A DNA stretch of 64,000 nt from Branchiostoma floridae (Eukaryota > Chordata > Leptocardii > Amphioxiformes > Branchiostomatidae), in NCBI RefSeq assembly GCF_000003815.2, contig NC_049989.1:23245626-23309625 (forward strand), read 5' to 3'. Numbering within the stretch: position 1 is the first letter of the stretch; every line of letters begins with the position of its first letter. Made by a program: the position numbers and the translations under genes. Below, in pieces: positions 36,350-50,395 of the stretch. A model generated the notes under the pieces. It was not told the origin of the DNA, searched no databases, and was given only the letters and a program-made list of their open reading frames with translations.

Positions 36350-37960
36350 ACTGTGGAGAAACACGAGAGATGTCAAGTTCGGAGATACAGTAAATGTTCA
36401 AACTTTCGCATTTCGCGTTTTCAGGAAGTTCCTGATACCGCAAATTTACATTTACAATATAATACCACTGTGCTTCTGATTTCCGTCGACCGCAGAAAAC
36501 ACAATTTACCCTTTCTTAGATAAAACAAAATGACTTTACAATACGTATTTTTCACGAATTTGCGGCTAGGATTTGCGACGTGTGATATTCTGATATACGA
36601 AATTCTCTGTACACAAGGCTGTCATCTTATACACAAGGATTTATCTCAATGGACCTGAAGTGCAAATTCAAATACATCATGACATGTGACAATCCCTGCA
36701 TGACAGATATAGGAAAATATATCAAAGAAGGTTTAGACATTAGAAATTCCTCCAATGATTGTAAAAGCCTCCAATAACTGTAAGAAACTTATCCCATACT
36801 ACAACTTCTGTATTAGTTAGATAGGCGTTAAGTTATAGAACTGTAGTTATGTAGATGCCATACTTTGTACCCCGTACAATTGTTGTGCAATACAACTATC
36901 TCATTTTTTTAATCAACCCAACATCTGCTTGGAGATCACCCCACAAGTGTTAGCCACTTGTCTGCCCAAGGCATGCGAAGGAAAGTACTCCTGAGGTTGA
37001 GCCGACTGAGCTGTGTTTACTTAAACACTTACACCCCTGTTGACTCAATACGTCCTCTGGAACACGGTAAGATTGTTCTGCGGCTGTTTAGTGATCCATA
37101 CTTGACCCGTGTTGGCAAAAGTAAGTAGAGTGAGAAAGGGGCTTTCTCTGTGCGCTATAAGTGAGTTACCGGCTGGTGAAGTATGTACGGAGTTTGTTTG
37201 AACACATTTTTTCACGCGTTTGTGATCTTTTTGTGGCCTCTTTCCCACTTCACGACGGTTGCTGAACGACAGTACAGTGACCAAAATTGGATTTTTGTTA
37301 CACTTGATTTTATAATTTGACTGATTTGATGAAAAAGTTTTAAGTATGACTGAAAAGGAAACAAAACGAAGAAAACGTGAAAAGATTCGAGTTTTATATT
37401 TTGGAAAAAGATCAAGATGGCGCCAATTGTCAAGAATCCGATTTCTTAGCTGTGACCATTTAGTCAATGTTTTGACTTTTATTTCGTTCCGAGGTTTCTC
37501 CGGGTCCACTTTTTTTACTTCTAGCTGCTATTAAAATAATTGTGATCAGTATTAGCGTATTTTTTTGCATACAAATGTATTCATCTTTGAAATTCGTGGA
37601 GCAATCTGTGAAATCTTTGATCACCGAAGCTACGATGGAAAGTGGATGTAAAACACGCGTTGGCTCTGCTGAATCAATCTTGTTGACGCGTCTGTGATTT
37701 TCAAAAAGCACCGAGTCAAGTGTTTTCGACTATAACAACCATCATGCAACAAAACGTGGACTTGCATTACCTACAACCCAATGATTAATCATTTTTGGTA
37801 GCGTTTGTGTGGGGACATTCTCGGCTGGTAAAATATGTAGCCACGGACTTTGTTGAAACAATCTTCTTCACACGTTTGTCATCTTAATCAAGTACCGAGT
37901 CAAGTGCTCTTTCCGCCTATTATTCGTCAGTGTAATCTCGAAACTTGACAGATTTTACCG
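36350..37960. other. Intergenic, no gene supported
   Basis: Open frames up to 154 codons on the minus strand have no domain signal. Two related segments (37165-37230 and 37800-37885, GGCTGGT…AATATGTA…TTTGTT…CACACGTTTGT) point to an undefined repeat. Confidence 0.4.
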
Positions 37961-37961
37961 A

Positions 37962-38583
37962 ATTGGTAGCTTATCATCCAGCTATTTTTATCGACACTGT
38001 TAAGCCCGTATTGTCTAGGATGTTAACATTGTGGAGAAGATCTGTCAATTTGTTTTCACAAGTTTTAAAAAGAGAGAAGAGACTCTGAAGACTCTGTAGA
38101 TGATATGATATGAAATGTAATCACTTTATTCTCATACTTTAGCTATACAACACAATGCATTTACCCCATGTTGGGCAAGAACATGCAATAAAGATCATTG
38201 TCATTGTATTTTGTGTGTTTTTTGTCTTTAAAATCATACGTTTACATCATAGTCCAATCTATTCTGGAAAGCAGCCTTTTAGCCAGCAAGCTGATGGTCA
38301 AGCTGATATCAAGATTGCGCTTAGATTTTTATAAACACCTTCCAAATGTTAAGTACCCTGTGTTCATGCCAAACCCTGCACGTAGGAGAAAACGATTGGC
38401 GCGCTTGACGTCACCTATGTGTTTGATATGACTACTTGTCACATGGATTGTATCCACTCTGCCGCGTAAACTTTATCCGCCGTACTGGTGTCGGGTTTCA
38501 CGCATATCGCCACAATGTAAACATCCTGGACAATACGGGCTTAACAAGGTCGATAAAAGGAATTTTCAAAGTAAGCTATTAGT
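37962..38583. mobile_element. Inverted-repeat element containing a LINE 3' tail
   Basis: Arms share TTATCGAC, GTTAAGCCCGTATTGTC and AGGATGTT, about 75 bp each. At 38125-38210 a LINE-type tail (…GCAATAAAGATCATTGTC) lies inside. Confidence 0.75.
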
Positions 38584-39000
38584 TTAATGTTAGAGATTCC
38601 ATCACTACGTGTTTTATACAGTGTTTAAAGCATCGGATATCGAATAAAGATCTTTTTGGCACATCGTCCTAAGTACTGATCGCAACAAAACAGTTCAAAA
38701 GTCGAAACTACACGAGTTAACATTAAATTATTTCATTTTCTCTTCGCTTTTAGTGATATTAGAAATGATAAATGAATGTAGACCTTATTGTACATATATA
38801 CACATTACGTACTGGTCGAATGAAAAAAAATGCATGTACATGCCTACCAACATAAGAATCATATTCTACTAAGCTGAATTAGACATCTCGCTTCTCAATA
38901 GAATGTTACAATCAAAGGTTTGTCTAAACTCATTAGGAATATGAATTTGTCTCTATTACTGAGGCGTATGGAGTGGGGAAACATACTAGTAGGTTCTATC

Positions 39001-39002
<2 letters not shown>

Positions 39003-39099
<97 letters not shown>

Positions 39100-39105
39100 C
39101 CCCTC
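39003..39105 (+). repeat. (CT)n microsatellite
   Basis: Nearly pure CT over about 90 bp; open frames of Ser/Leu or Arg/Glu are shadows. Confidence 0.95.
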
Positions 39106-39467
39106 TCTTTCTCTTGCATAATGTACATTATACTTCAAAATGCAGTTCTTCTATAGTATATCTAGATCACAATATCGACATATTCGCTGTTACACATACA
39201 ATGCTTATGTGCCCTGTTGATGCTTTTCTACCTTCCCGGGGGTAGGCATTAGTTCACCTTATATATAAAGTTATATATAAGGAGCAGGAAAGTTTAGTGA
39301 TGACACGAAAGAAGAAGAATATATTAGGTATGTTTGAACGCACTTCGGATACCGCGCAACTGAAATATGCAACATCAGACCATTGATATATGAACCGCCA
39401 TGTACTGTAGCTGTGGCCGTTCTTCGCCTAATGACATTACAACAGCTGTCGTAACAAGCTGACTTAA

Positions 39468-39773
39468 GGTGGGGTCACACCTGCGTATATATTTAAGTCC
39501 GTATGAGGCGCGCATGGGAGTATTTGCCTCCACCAGGCTCCACAGGTCGTTGTAAAAATAATAGAAATTGGACAAACGCAAACAGGTTACATGTCAGACG
39601 AGTTAGCTGGGTCTCTAACCATACTTCTCGGTCAGCTAACTCATCTGCCATGTTTAATAATATGTATCTATATTTGTACTATTTTTGCCGCGCCCTGTGG
39701 AGCCTGGTAGAGACTAAGAGCGTCATACGCACCTCAAACGGACTTGAATATATACGCATGTGTGACCCCACCT
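39468..39773. mobile_element. Inverted-repeat element flanked by TTAA
   Basis: Arms of about 100 bp (GGTGGGGTCACAC…GCGTATATATT… CCACCAGGCTCCACAGG). TTAA at 39464-39467 and 39774-39777 would fit a piggyBac-type target. Two short open frames here are incidental. Confidence 0.75.
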
Positions 39774-40899
39774 TTAAGCCCCAACAACCACATCGCTTTC
39801 TGGACGTCTTTGCGAAGACCAGACGCTAACACGTATCCACTGCCTTGTAGACCACTTGTGTCTTTCTTCAACAATTTCCATGCTGAAGTAGGCAAATACA
39901 TATGGTCCCTACTTGCTAGTAATACCTTCGACCTGTTTAGAACGTTTATTGCCTGCTGAACATGGAACATAACAGCTTTTCTACGTGCAGCGTTGGCATT
40001 CCCACACTTTGACTATACACACTACCTCAAGTACACGGCGGACTAATACTTAGATACTACATTCTGTCGCATGTACATACTTTCAGTCCTCTCTCTTTCT
40101 CCCTCCCTACCTCATAGTACCATATCCAAGTTGTCAGGCACAACATTAACGTTTTGCGTGACTCCCAACTGCTTTGATACGAAATGCCCGTGTCATCCAA
40201 TGCCCATTTACCGTCTCTCGTCCTGCCTAATATTACCACGAACGTCCGTCGCCTGCTAAGACTCATAGGTGGTACCTTTGCTGGATAGATAGTAAAAGTG
40301 GCCAAATTAACTGAATAATAAACTTAAAGAAGTTATAACCGGTCATAGGGATACAGTTTTCAGTCAATGGGGTCAGGCGTGGACTAGCTACTAATGTTTC
40401 CGAATCGACACAGGCAGATTTTCTACTAGCAGCTGATATTTCCTGCCTAAAATAATACATATGTCGTTCTGCACACATTCTTTGTAGCACAAGACAGTTT
40501 TGAGGCGATGCTTCGTTCTTATTCTGATATCGTTTCTCACCTCTACACACCTTCTCTTTCCCTCCTTCCCTCCCGTGGCCCGGCTGTGACCGCTCCCTGT
40601 CCGTAACTACCGCAAACACAGCAGGCACCACCCGCGCAACCCGCGAACCCAACACCGCATAAAACACCTCCCCCCTCCCCCTGCTATTGTACGCAAACAA
40701 CTCTCGGGACGGCTCACGTTTCACCCGGGAGTCTTTCACCCAACGTAAACATCACAATCACCTGGCGTAGGTTTACCTGCGCGCTCTCACCTGCCCAGAT
40801 CAGGTGTGCTACCTGAGGGATCACCTGTTCATCCCTCTGTCATTGTTTCCTTTCTACTGGTTACAAAGAACTAAGGTCGGGAGTTGGATCGACACATCA

Positions 40900-41275
40900 G
40901 TGGGTTTAAGAGATATGAAGATCTTTTATGGCACAATGATCCATGCTGTAGTCAAATGTCTGTACTGTATGCAATGCTTCAACGGGTTTAAGAGATACAG
41001 ATATAAAGATTTTTATGTCTTTGTCTCTCGAGGAAGTTGGATAAAAACAACAACCATATTTTAAGTAGGATAAAAACAACAACCAAGCAATATGCCACAA
41101 TGATCCATATGTAGTCATATATCTGCGTTGTATGCAATTAATCAATGGGTTTAAGCGATATGAAGATTTTTTTATGTCTTCGTCTCTCGAGACAGAAGGA
41201 TACCTACAACAACTATGCCTCAATAAACAATATTAGAGTCATATGTCTGTGGTTTATGCAATGCCTTTATCCCAC
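40900..41275 (+). repeat. Three-copy tandem repeat
   Basis: GGGTTTAAGAGATATGAAGA, ACAATGATCCAT, GTCTTTGTCTCTCGAG and ATGCAAT recur three times over about 375 bp. Confidence 0.6.
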
Positions 41276-41525
41276 TCATATCTCGCCGGGAATTCGTTCC
41301 ATCCGGTCTCAGTCTGAACATGATGTACTATAGATGTGGGAGCTGTTTGGGAATGTCTTTCAGTGCAAACACATGGGAAACGATACTGTGCAATAGGTTA
41401 AAGTTACGAAATGGTTAGAACACTTTACAAGAGGATCTGTGATGGAAGGTTTCGCTCCCATACCCCCCTTACAGAAGTAAATAACATGTACGGCAACGCC
41501 GTATTGTGTATATTTAAAATTGCAA

Positions 41526-41696
41526 AAGCACACATTCACATACACACACAAACGCAGACAGACACACATATGCGCGCGCGCGCGCACACACACACACATA
41601 CACAGAGACACACACACGCACGCACACACACACACACACACACACACATTACGCACACAAACACACACACACACACATTACACACACACACACACA

Positions 41697-41727
<31 letters not shown>

Positions 41728-41812
41728 ACACACACGTAAACACAAACACAGAAACACAAACACACACACATTACACACACATTACACACACAGACACAGA
41801 CACAAACACACT
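41526..41812 (+). repeat. (AC)n tract with ACACATTAC higher-order units
   Basis: AC repeats broken by ATTAC and AAAC; a (CG)5 stretch at 41575-41585 could favour Z-DNA. Confidence 0.9.
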
Positions 41813-41925
41813 CCATTGATGTGGTGTAATAGAAGGCAAACATAAAGTGACGGAGTGTCTTGGGTATAGTACAGAGGGTCTTCTTCAATAATGACGAACC
41901 TTAAGTAACAATACCGGTAACACAC

Positions 41926-42025
41926 TAGCCTGGGTACCATCCGTATTCTACCGGGGCTCCTTACACTCGCTACCTAAAATAGTGAGTGTAAGGAGCCCGG
42001 TAGAATACGGATGGTACCCAGGCTA
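41926..42025. mobile_element. 100-bp near-perfect hairpin MITE, TAGCCTGGG type
   Basis: TAGCCTGGGTACCATCCG… pairs with its inverse over about 45 bp per arm with a short loop; flanks share the 9-bp GTAACACAC (41917-41925, 42026-42034). Confidence 0.9.
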
Positions 42026-42094
42026 GTAACACACACCAGTGTACGTACCTGTATACACACGAGTATTTCCACGCTGGTATCACATCACATTCTA

Positions 42095-42771
42095 CACTAA
42101 CAAAAGCGCCCGTAAATGCTTTTACAAATGATGCAGTTTGGAGCTGTCTAAATCCACAACAAAACCTTTTTGATTGCTTTTGCTAATTTTCCGGTATAAA
42201 CGTCCCGATCCCTACAAACACTACTTAAATGTCTTCCTAATGTACACAATTACTTGGTTCCGTCCTATATAAACACATGAAAATCCTGTCCTCTTCAGGA
42301 GCTAATCCAGCAAAAAGAGAATAAGTGGTTGAAAAATCTTACGAGAACATCGCTCCCTTACCCAGACTGTTTTGCTAGCCCCCCTCCCCCCGTCAGATAT
42401 ATGAACAGGACATGATGATATCAAATTGAATATCTCTGTCTTAGCATGTGGCAGTACAATATCGGACTTACATACAATATATTGAAATAACTTTTGACAG
42501 TCTTCTTTGTAGGTCCGACACTCCATTATGAAGTGGAATTCGTCCTCTGTCATTATGGCATGTGGGACAAAGTCTCTCATTGGCTGGTATGTTATAGTGT
42601 CGTCCCTTTTCAGTTTGAAGCTGTCTTAATCCACAACGAAACTTCTTTAATTGCTTTTCTTAATTTTCAAATCCCTGCAAACAGAAACTTCACTTCTTTT
42701 CAATCCTTGCAATTACTTGCTGGCCTCTTATATAAACAAGAAAACCTCGTCCTTTTCAGGCGCTAATTCTG
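42095..42771 (-). mobile_element. Two tandem LINE ORF fragments
   Basis: Minus strand encodes FVPHAIMTEDEFHFIMECRT and a preceding RHYNIPANERLCPTCHN block in another frame (frameshift), i.e. the Cys-rich LINE C-terminus. 42095-42300 repeats the part at 42607-42771, so two copies lie head-to-tail. Confidence 0.7.
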
Positions 42772-43074
42772 CTGACTTACGTGAGAGAAATCTGTCCAAA
42801 CAACTAACGACTGTTTTGAAAAGTTTATGAAAGGAGTTGGAGAAGTTGTTCCCCGTTGCCATAACAAACCGTGTGTGCGTGTGTGAACAACATCTGACAC
42901 CGCGTGTAAATAAAGTTCGCTTCCGAGTCTAAACAAGAGCCTGGCCTAAAGAAGCGTAGACTGAAAAGAAGACGGAATGTCAGAAGATTTCAGACTCAGG
43001 GCCAATATTTTCAAAGCTTCAACAAATGGACCAATACGTGTGTTCACGTATGCAATCGTGAAGATCCTGTTGGA

Positions 43075-43210
43075 AAGAAAGAAAAAAAGAAAGAAAGAAA
43101 GAATGAAAATAAATACAAAGAAAGAAAGTAGGAAAGAAAGAAAATAAATACAAAGAAAGAAAGAAAATAAATAGAAAGAAAAATAAAGAGAGAAATAAAT
43201 AAAAGGAAAG
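43075..43210 (+). repeat. (GAAA)n-rich purine tract
   Basis: A/G-only for more than 100 bp, with AAATAAATA blocks. Confidence 0.9.
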
Positions 43211-43311
43211 AATGAATAAAGGAATGTCAAAGTTGTATTTTGAGGGCTTCTGCTATGCCATAAAGTGGGGTGTGCTATAGCTACTACTTATCACCGGCAA
43301 TTGTATGTTGC

Positions 43312-43744
43312 TAGGGCTGGGTATCGGTACAGCGTACCGGTACAAAACCGGTTTTTCTTATTGGACTGGTCCAGAAAAACCGGACCTGAAAAAATTAGGT
43401 GAACCGGATGTTGGACCGATTAGAAAATTAACATATTATTTGATCAGGCATTCACACGTTTTGGTGCTTGCAGGTGGGAGAAAATAACAAAAGTGAAGTA
43501 GAGTAGAGTTTATAGTCATTTCTACCAAGTTTTACAGTCAATCGTACAGGTGAAGTTAGCGTTGTAGGATTTTAAGACGCCAGTGTAAGTCTAATACTCC
43601 ACCAAACTGATTTCTTTGTAGTGAAATGGACCATTGGTATGAGTCATACTGAATCAGGTCCAGGTTCAGGTCCGGACCTAGACCTGATCCTTTGGACCTG
43701 AACCGGACCTGGACCTGAATTTTCTGTACCGGTACCCACCCCTA
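43312..43744. mobile_element. hAT-type MITE, TAGGGCTGGGTACCGG ends, copy 2
   Basis: Same element as 23085-23511, inverted; 8-bp duplication TATGTTGC (43304-43311, 43745-43752). Short open frames in it are not genes. Confidence 0.9.
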
Positions 43745-43759
43745 TATGTTGCCATGGCT

Positions 43760-46700
43760 GACATCATAACGTTTGCAAAGTTGTTCTAAAGCAACGGCAC
43801 GAAGATTGCCTTTGATTTTGTTTATGATAGTTTGATCGTCTCTTTAAGTTGCACGAAACAAAATGACAATAAATATTTGAGAGATCAAATGTCCTCCATT
43901 ATACGTTTATGCCCAAAACGGGAGTTACGCCCTTCGTTTCTAAGTGACGCTGAAAACAGAATGAAGTTATGTTAAACTTAAATACCATTCCCGACTCCCC
44001 CGGCAATGCTGGAACTTGTAACATAGCGCTGTGTACCATGTTCTCGTTGACCCCGATATCGTGTACTTTGATCACCAAGCAGATGTCCTGTGGATCGTAA
44101 AAAGTTTTCAGACATGTTGATTTCTCTGCAAGGAGTGCACTCCAAAACGGCCTGACTGTCAGAAAACCTTACAAACACCCATTCTGCTTAGCCTCCATAG
44201 CAAGGCTCTCTATGGCCTTTTTTTCTACTGGAGATATAATAATAGTGTACCCGCTTTGTACACTGTTCCCTCAGTCAGAGATATTGAAAACGTATCAGTA
44301 TGCCTTCGTTGTGTTGCGAGAACGTCTTGAGATATGAAGATAACTATGATGATAATGTTTTGTTGCAAATCCATGCCCATGGGGCTACTTGTAAGTGTAC
44401 AAAACTCAAAAACATGAAATTATTGAATGTGGTCTAAATGTTTAGGTTGAAATATGATCACTTCCCTGGCTACAGACAGCGAGAGGCCTGCGAGTCACTT
44501 ACTTTAGCTTTAATTTATCAACTCTAAAATTAGGAAATCAGTTTCAAATATCAGTCTAAATGGAGATTTTATGAGTGCAGAATATTCATAGTTTTGTCAC
44601 GAAAATTATACAGTACGCCCGTACAACCCACATAACTCCTCTAACAAAGTTAGTCCAATTTCCTGAGTTCCCAGCCGTCCCGACTTCTGACGCACGATGT
44701 AATTATTCCCGAGAAACACCGAAGTAAAAAAAACACGCGCCCTTCCTGACCCCATCACGGGTACTTAACTCAGTTTGCCTTCTACTTACGTGTTGCAATT
44801 AACTTTCTCCTTTCATCGATTTTCGTAATCCACTTTACAGTGCCTATAAATAAACTAACGCCCCCTCCCCACCGTGACCCAATATAATCGAATGAAGATC
44901 TTTATTGTACAGTTTTACCCAACCGAGCTAAGTGCAGGTCACAACAAGACAAAGCATGTATATTTATACATGTAAAAGTCTAACACAGAAGTTCGGCTTC
45001 TTCTTGCTTCTTGGTAATGGTGAAAATGTAGGACTGTATTGGTTTCGCTATTGTCGGTTTGTCAAAACGCATGAGGAATATAAACTTGTCAGTGCTACTC
45101 ATGTGTCTAAAGTGAGGGAATCGACTTTCTATATAACTAAATAGCGCATTTAGTTATAATCACACCTATTCAAGATGGCGCCTACAAAATGGCGAACTGT
45201 TTGTTTTTGTTTTCCTGATGACACCTTTCCTCTGTATAGGTGTGACACAAAGCGGACAGGTAAAGTCACCTGCCCGCCGGCACACCTGTCCTGTCACCTA
45301 TTGTCTCCTGTCAGGTCCTATTGTTCCCTGTCTCTCCTGCGTTTTACCCACTGTAGCCCAAGGGCGGTTCGCAAAGTGGTTACAACATTTTTAAAAAGCC
45401 AAGCAGGACACGGGTCAGAGAACAACAGTAAACCATAACACTACATACATGTACTACGTACAAACTTTTGTAAAAGAGTTGCATGCCAACATTAAAGAAA
45501 ACGGTTACCGCTTCTAACACTACCTCTTAAAAAGAGTCTTATACTGTACCTAACATTGTGTTCACAGCTCAGTGACAGCATACAAAGTTGATAATAGTTT
45601 TTTTAAGACAGCCACATATCAGTTTTTTTTGTGTTAAAACCTGTCCTACATAGTGCCAACAATTGTCCCTTGTCAATCCTTATACATGAAGATGGATATG
45701 TAAAGTAAACAATCATGTACAAAAAAAGTCACCAAGATTATTGCTATCACATTTAAGTTCTTGCAAACTTGCATTCACTCCCTCAGATCTAACCTTACCA
45801 CTACTACTGTGAAAATATACAAAGTGGCTACAACAGATTCAAAAGCCTAACACCGATCAGGGACCTTTCTTATTAAAACATGTCAGTACAACCTTAAGAT
45901 GTGACACGTCTTAACACGAACCGTACAAAGAGAAAATGGCTATAAAAGACTAAGAAGATTATGCAAACTGTATAGTCTAGATTGTGTAAAATGCACCCAT
46001 GCCTATACAGGGGTAGACTTTGTACCTACACAACGTGGTGACAATGTATCCACTGTGCAGCGCGTATATTGCATTCCGAACGACTCCTGTACGTTTGTCG
46101 TGTCAATAACGTTATCTCTACTCATAAACATTCAATGTTCTCGTCAGAAACGCGTCATTCAAGATGACCGCCGTATTTCTTTTGAAACGAAGCGTTTATC
46201 CAGTTCAAGCGGCGACCAAAGATTTGACAAATAGCTCAACGATATCTAATAGATGAAAAACATTTTTTACGTTTAGTGTGTTTTGTTGTCCGTTACATCA
46301 GCTGTCAACATCTTGCACCATATTGCATAATATTTTTGTATGAAATGAATATCAAGGGTCCCAGAAATACAACCTGGTCGATGTACAGTCGCTCGCTGTT
46401 CAGTGGAAAGAGACTGTGAGTGTATGGTAGAACTCAGACGAAATGGCGCGAATAGGTTGCGAGAGGATTTAACCGACCGGTAAAAGTTTCGTTTGCCCAA
46501 CGGGTAAATTCCTCACTCTTATTTTGCTCAATTTGTTCCATCCATGCCTTTCAGTCAAGGCAGACTACTGACTAGGTTTAAGAGGAGAGCGGTCACATAG
46601 GTCGTGCGATCGTCGTACGATTTTGATGCCATAGAATTTTCAAGCAGGCCGTGACAGAACCAACCACTGACATGGATCCAAAGCAGTATTTTGTGTATGC

Positions 46701-46870
46701 TGAACTTTGCAGGAGACGTACATTTTCGTCCTCCAAAATGCAACAAGTTAGCGATCCTAGGACGATCGCACGACCTGTGTGACCGCGCCTTAAAGAAAGT
46801 GCTGAAGAAAGGAATCGTGCGACGCTACCGTCAGATTTACAGATCGTGCAGCGAGAAATATTTGCTCCGA
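43760..46870. other. Intergenic, no gene supported
   Basis: A LINE-like tail on the minus strand (44889-44945) is the only element seen. Frames up to 87 codons lack signal. Confidence 0.4.
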
Positions 46871-46873
46871 CCC

Positions 46874-47123
46874 TAGCCTGGGAACCATACCATCGAGGCG
46901 CTCGGCGGTGTAGAGGTGACCGCCCGTACAGTTGATTGGTACAGGCCGGGGGAGTTCTTACGGGGTTAGATTACTTTAGTCGCGGGAGGGGTAAACTCAA
47001 AAGGCCGGCTACAAGCTCTATAGGCGAAATCTCAAAGGGCAGCTAATCAGACAGGCTGACAGAAGCAGGCCGGTGCCGGGTAAAGCTCCCCAAAGCCGAC
47101 CGCGGAGAATGGTACCCAGGCTA
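46874..47123. mobile_element. Inverted-repeat MITE, TAGCCTGGG type
   Basis: Ends TAGCCTGGGAACCAT / ATGGTACCCAGGCTA, 9-bp duplication CTCCGACCC (46865-46873, 47124-47132). A right-arm remnant of the same family is at about 61553-61572. Confidence 0.85.
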
Positions 47124-47604
47124 CTCCGACCCTGGCGGGAATAGTGTAATCTGTACAGGTGTCAGGGGGCAGATAAAAACGTCGTAAATCACGGTTATAT
47201 CGATTAGTGACAGATCTATGCAAGACGGCATGGGGAGGGGGTATGTAGTTGAAAACAAATAAACAATACGAAGATGACGGAAAGAAGTGAAAATAGTCAG
47301 GGACCCTACCCCCCCAAAAAGTTTTTTTTCTCTTTTAATAGCTAAAAATTCAATTCTATAATTTTAACAGACAATGCCATACTGCGAGAGAATATGAAAA
47401 TAAAACGACGTCAGGTGATATGCTTTCACCCTGGTTGAATAAAGAATAAACAAACAAACAAACAACAGATATATCAAAATGAATTTCTGTTCTGAAAGGG
47501 AATCTTAACCCGCTAGGGCGAAAATTATCAATGAAAATATGATATCATGAAGACAGCTCGAATATCCACGTGTTCGTACCTAAAACATCATGACTGACTT
47601 CTTC

Positions 47605-47660
47605 ACACTGTTACATTCCATTTGGGGTGAATCGTCCGTATTGGGGGTCTTTACTCACTT
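47605..47660 (+). repeat. Terminal repeat, GTTACATTCCATTTGGGG type, forward
   Basis: CACACTGTTACATTCCATTT then GGGGTGAATCGTCCGTA…GGGGGTCTTTAC; inverse copy at about 55184-55250. Confidence 0.75.
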
Positions 47661-50395
47661 TTACCCCAAATGCTGGGGTAACTTGGAGTGAGAGGGCGGA
47701 CCCCATTGTTCTCTCCTGGGCTGATTATGCACGTTTGGGGTGAAACTTAGTGTGTTTACTTTGCAACAGAACACAATGGAAAAGTCACCCTTTCTAACCC
47801 CTGCAATTATGACACCTCTGCGACGAAGTGTGAAGCGTGTGAACGATTACGTGGCTCTAGTTACTAACGCCTCCTAGCGGCGACAGAGCAGGAAAAACAC
47901 CGTGCCCTCTGAACGGCAATGGGTTGTCAAACCACACTGTCGATGTCTTGCGTCACCAGGCCGGTCCAGATCCAGTCACAGCGCGGCCGGCCGTGTCTTG
48001 TATCCTAACGCCTCGCTACCATCACCGGGTTCACAATTTTCCTGCGCTTCATCAGCAAAATTAATCATCAACGATTTATAAAGAAAACATTGAGTAAATG
48101 GAACTTTACTAAAAAATTATGTGATTTGGTGCGAAATAATTGAATTCTTTTTTGTAATTGAATTTTTTCACGTGGCGATTTTTTCTCGTGACAGATCCTT
48201 TGTACATCGCTATTTCTGCGTAATCGGACTGGAAAACTATTTTGGCAGATTTTACAAACAGACGATCCATTCATGTATCTGAGTTCTTGAAATGTATGTA
48301 AGCAGGTCAAATTGTCGTATTCCGAAAGCAATCTACTCTTACTCTATTCTGAATCGTTTTTCGTATTCTTCCAGTATGGCGTCCGTAACAAGCAGGAAAA
48401 CAAGGTCACAAGGGGTCAGTGGACCACTCCACTTTTACTATCATGGTAAAATGTGGTGACGTGACTATTCTGATGTATAGTATAAAATACAGTGATTATG
48501 ATATAAAACGATAAAGATTAATCAAATGGAACTGTTTCATGCAAATACCAAGCTAAGTTGAATTTTTATGAAAGAAATGAGCCTAAGTAGACAAAGTTTT
48601 CTTTCGACGGGACCACCTCGGCATAATGGAACATGCTAACAAGTCAAGCCAAGCCAAGCCTTCGTGAACAAAGAAAAGTTTTTGCAAGGTTCCTTGGTTT
48701 GTGTGACGATTTGATGCTTAGAAATGAATATGAAGTTGTGATCAGCAGTAGTTGAACGTCTAATCCTTGTCAGCAACTAGCGACATTCACAACTTATCTA
48801 TTCGCTTGGCAAAGTTGCTGATGACTCGCGCTGTGACCCAAGCTGAGGAACGAGGGAAATATGGCGGCGCTAAAAAGCTTCGTGTCAGACATTATTCTCA
48901 CGAGAGAGAACCGAGTAAATGTCTGTCAGTTTTGGCTCAGACATACGATGGCGAAAATTACAAAATGTCAGAGACGAATTGACATCACTGAAGAGAATTT
49001 TGAGGTCATCCGACGTCCCGAGACCAAGAAGTCGACTGTCCCATGTTGTAATAAGAATCATCCGCGGCAATAGTTTTGAACGCTTTTTATGCCCATATGT
49101 TGTGAGTGGTGTAACGTTGATCATTCAGAATGTTCCTATGTAATGTAATTTTTTTTCTTTTTAAAGCCCACAATAGTAACGTTAGTATATAATGTAGTAA
49201 TATGTAATGTAGTCACTTCGGAAACAACATACACGCCGATCGACACAAAGGCGGGAAAAAGTGGAGATGGTTGCTATAGGACCGGCGGTTGCTAGGACGT
49301 GATTGGCAGCGGGCTTGAGTCTACCTCACGTGCGCTAGCGCCAGAAATATCAGTCATTCGATGTGATGAAAAAAACACACTGTATCTGTTCAAAAATTCT
49401 ATACGTAATTTAACGGTCGTTTCTGAAAAAAAATTTAACGTCTTATGTTTGATTAAAAGATTTAAAAAAATATATATTTCAAGGGCTAAGTCTAATCTCC
49501 CATCTCACGAACTAGTGACGTCCGTGCTAAGTTTTTCACATAGATATAACGTCCTTGGTTTTCTCAAAGCGTTTCTAGGGGACGAATTGGCCGACCGTGT
49601 GTCATGCAGAGGAAGACAAAAACAAAGCAACTTGTTTTGATAAGACCAAGGACTGCTTTGACCTTCTTTGTTGTGCAAATAGTTTTTGACATTCATCATT
49701 CATGAAAAAATAAGTTTTCTAGTACTTTGTTTAATACGCACTTTGATCGGTGGGCAAAATTTCCATATACGATGTACTTCTAAACACAGATTTTTATTCA
49801 TTTATTTTTCCAATGACGTAACGTCCTTGATTCTTCCTTCGAGCTTTCTTCACTGTACGCCGCGGTAGTAAACAATGTCATGGCCTGAATTGTCCTTTGT
49901 CTTCTACATGATGCGCGAACTATTTGCTATCGTAAATTTGTAAGAAAGCTGTTTGAAAACTAAGAAAACAATTCGTACATTTCTCCGAAACCTGTTCAGA
50001 AACCAAGAAAAGTGCCATCCATTTTTTTACCTGTTAACGTGAATTAAGATCGAACAAAAATTCGTATATTCGATCCATGATTTACGCATTCAAGTCAAAC
50101 TGACCTAAGGTCTGACCGGATTTCTTATTTTGGCTTGGGATCCAAAGAAAAAGAAAATCAACCGTCGTCGTATTTGCATCTTGGCGACAATGGGGCCCAC
50201 GGTTTTGCATGCATGACAATGACCAAGATGGATGTCAAAACAAGATAATTTCACAGAATTCCTACATTTCATACATGACTTTACTGATAATACGAAGATT
50301 TAGATATTATACCGACATTTTTAAACCAAACTTGGAAAACATCGCGTGCTTATTCTCATTCTCAAATATCCTAGGACAGGGCCAAGATTACAAGT

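Noticed and set aside
36338-36523. 61-codon plus frame with a good start context (cgccATGg)
   Set aside because: The ATG lies inside a perfect X-box, and no downstream exon or domain is visible; regulatory reading preferred.
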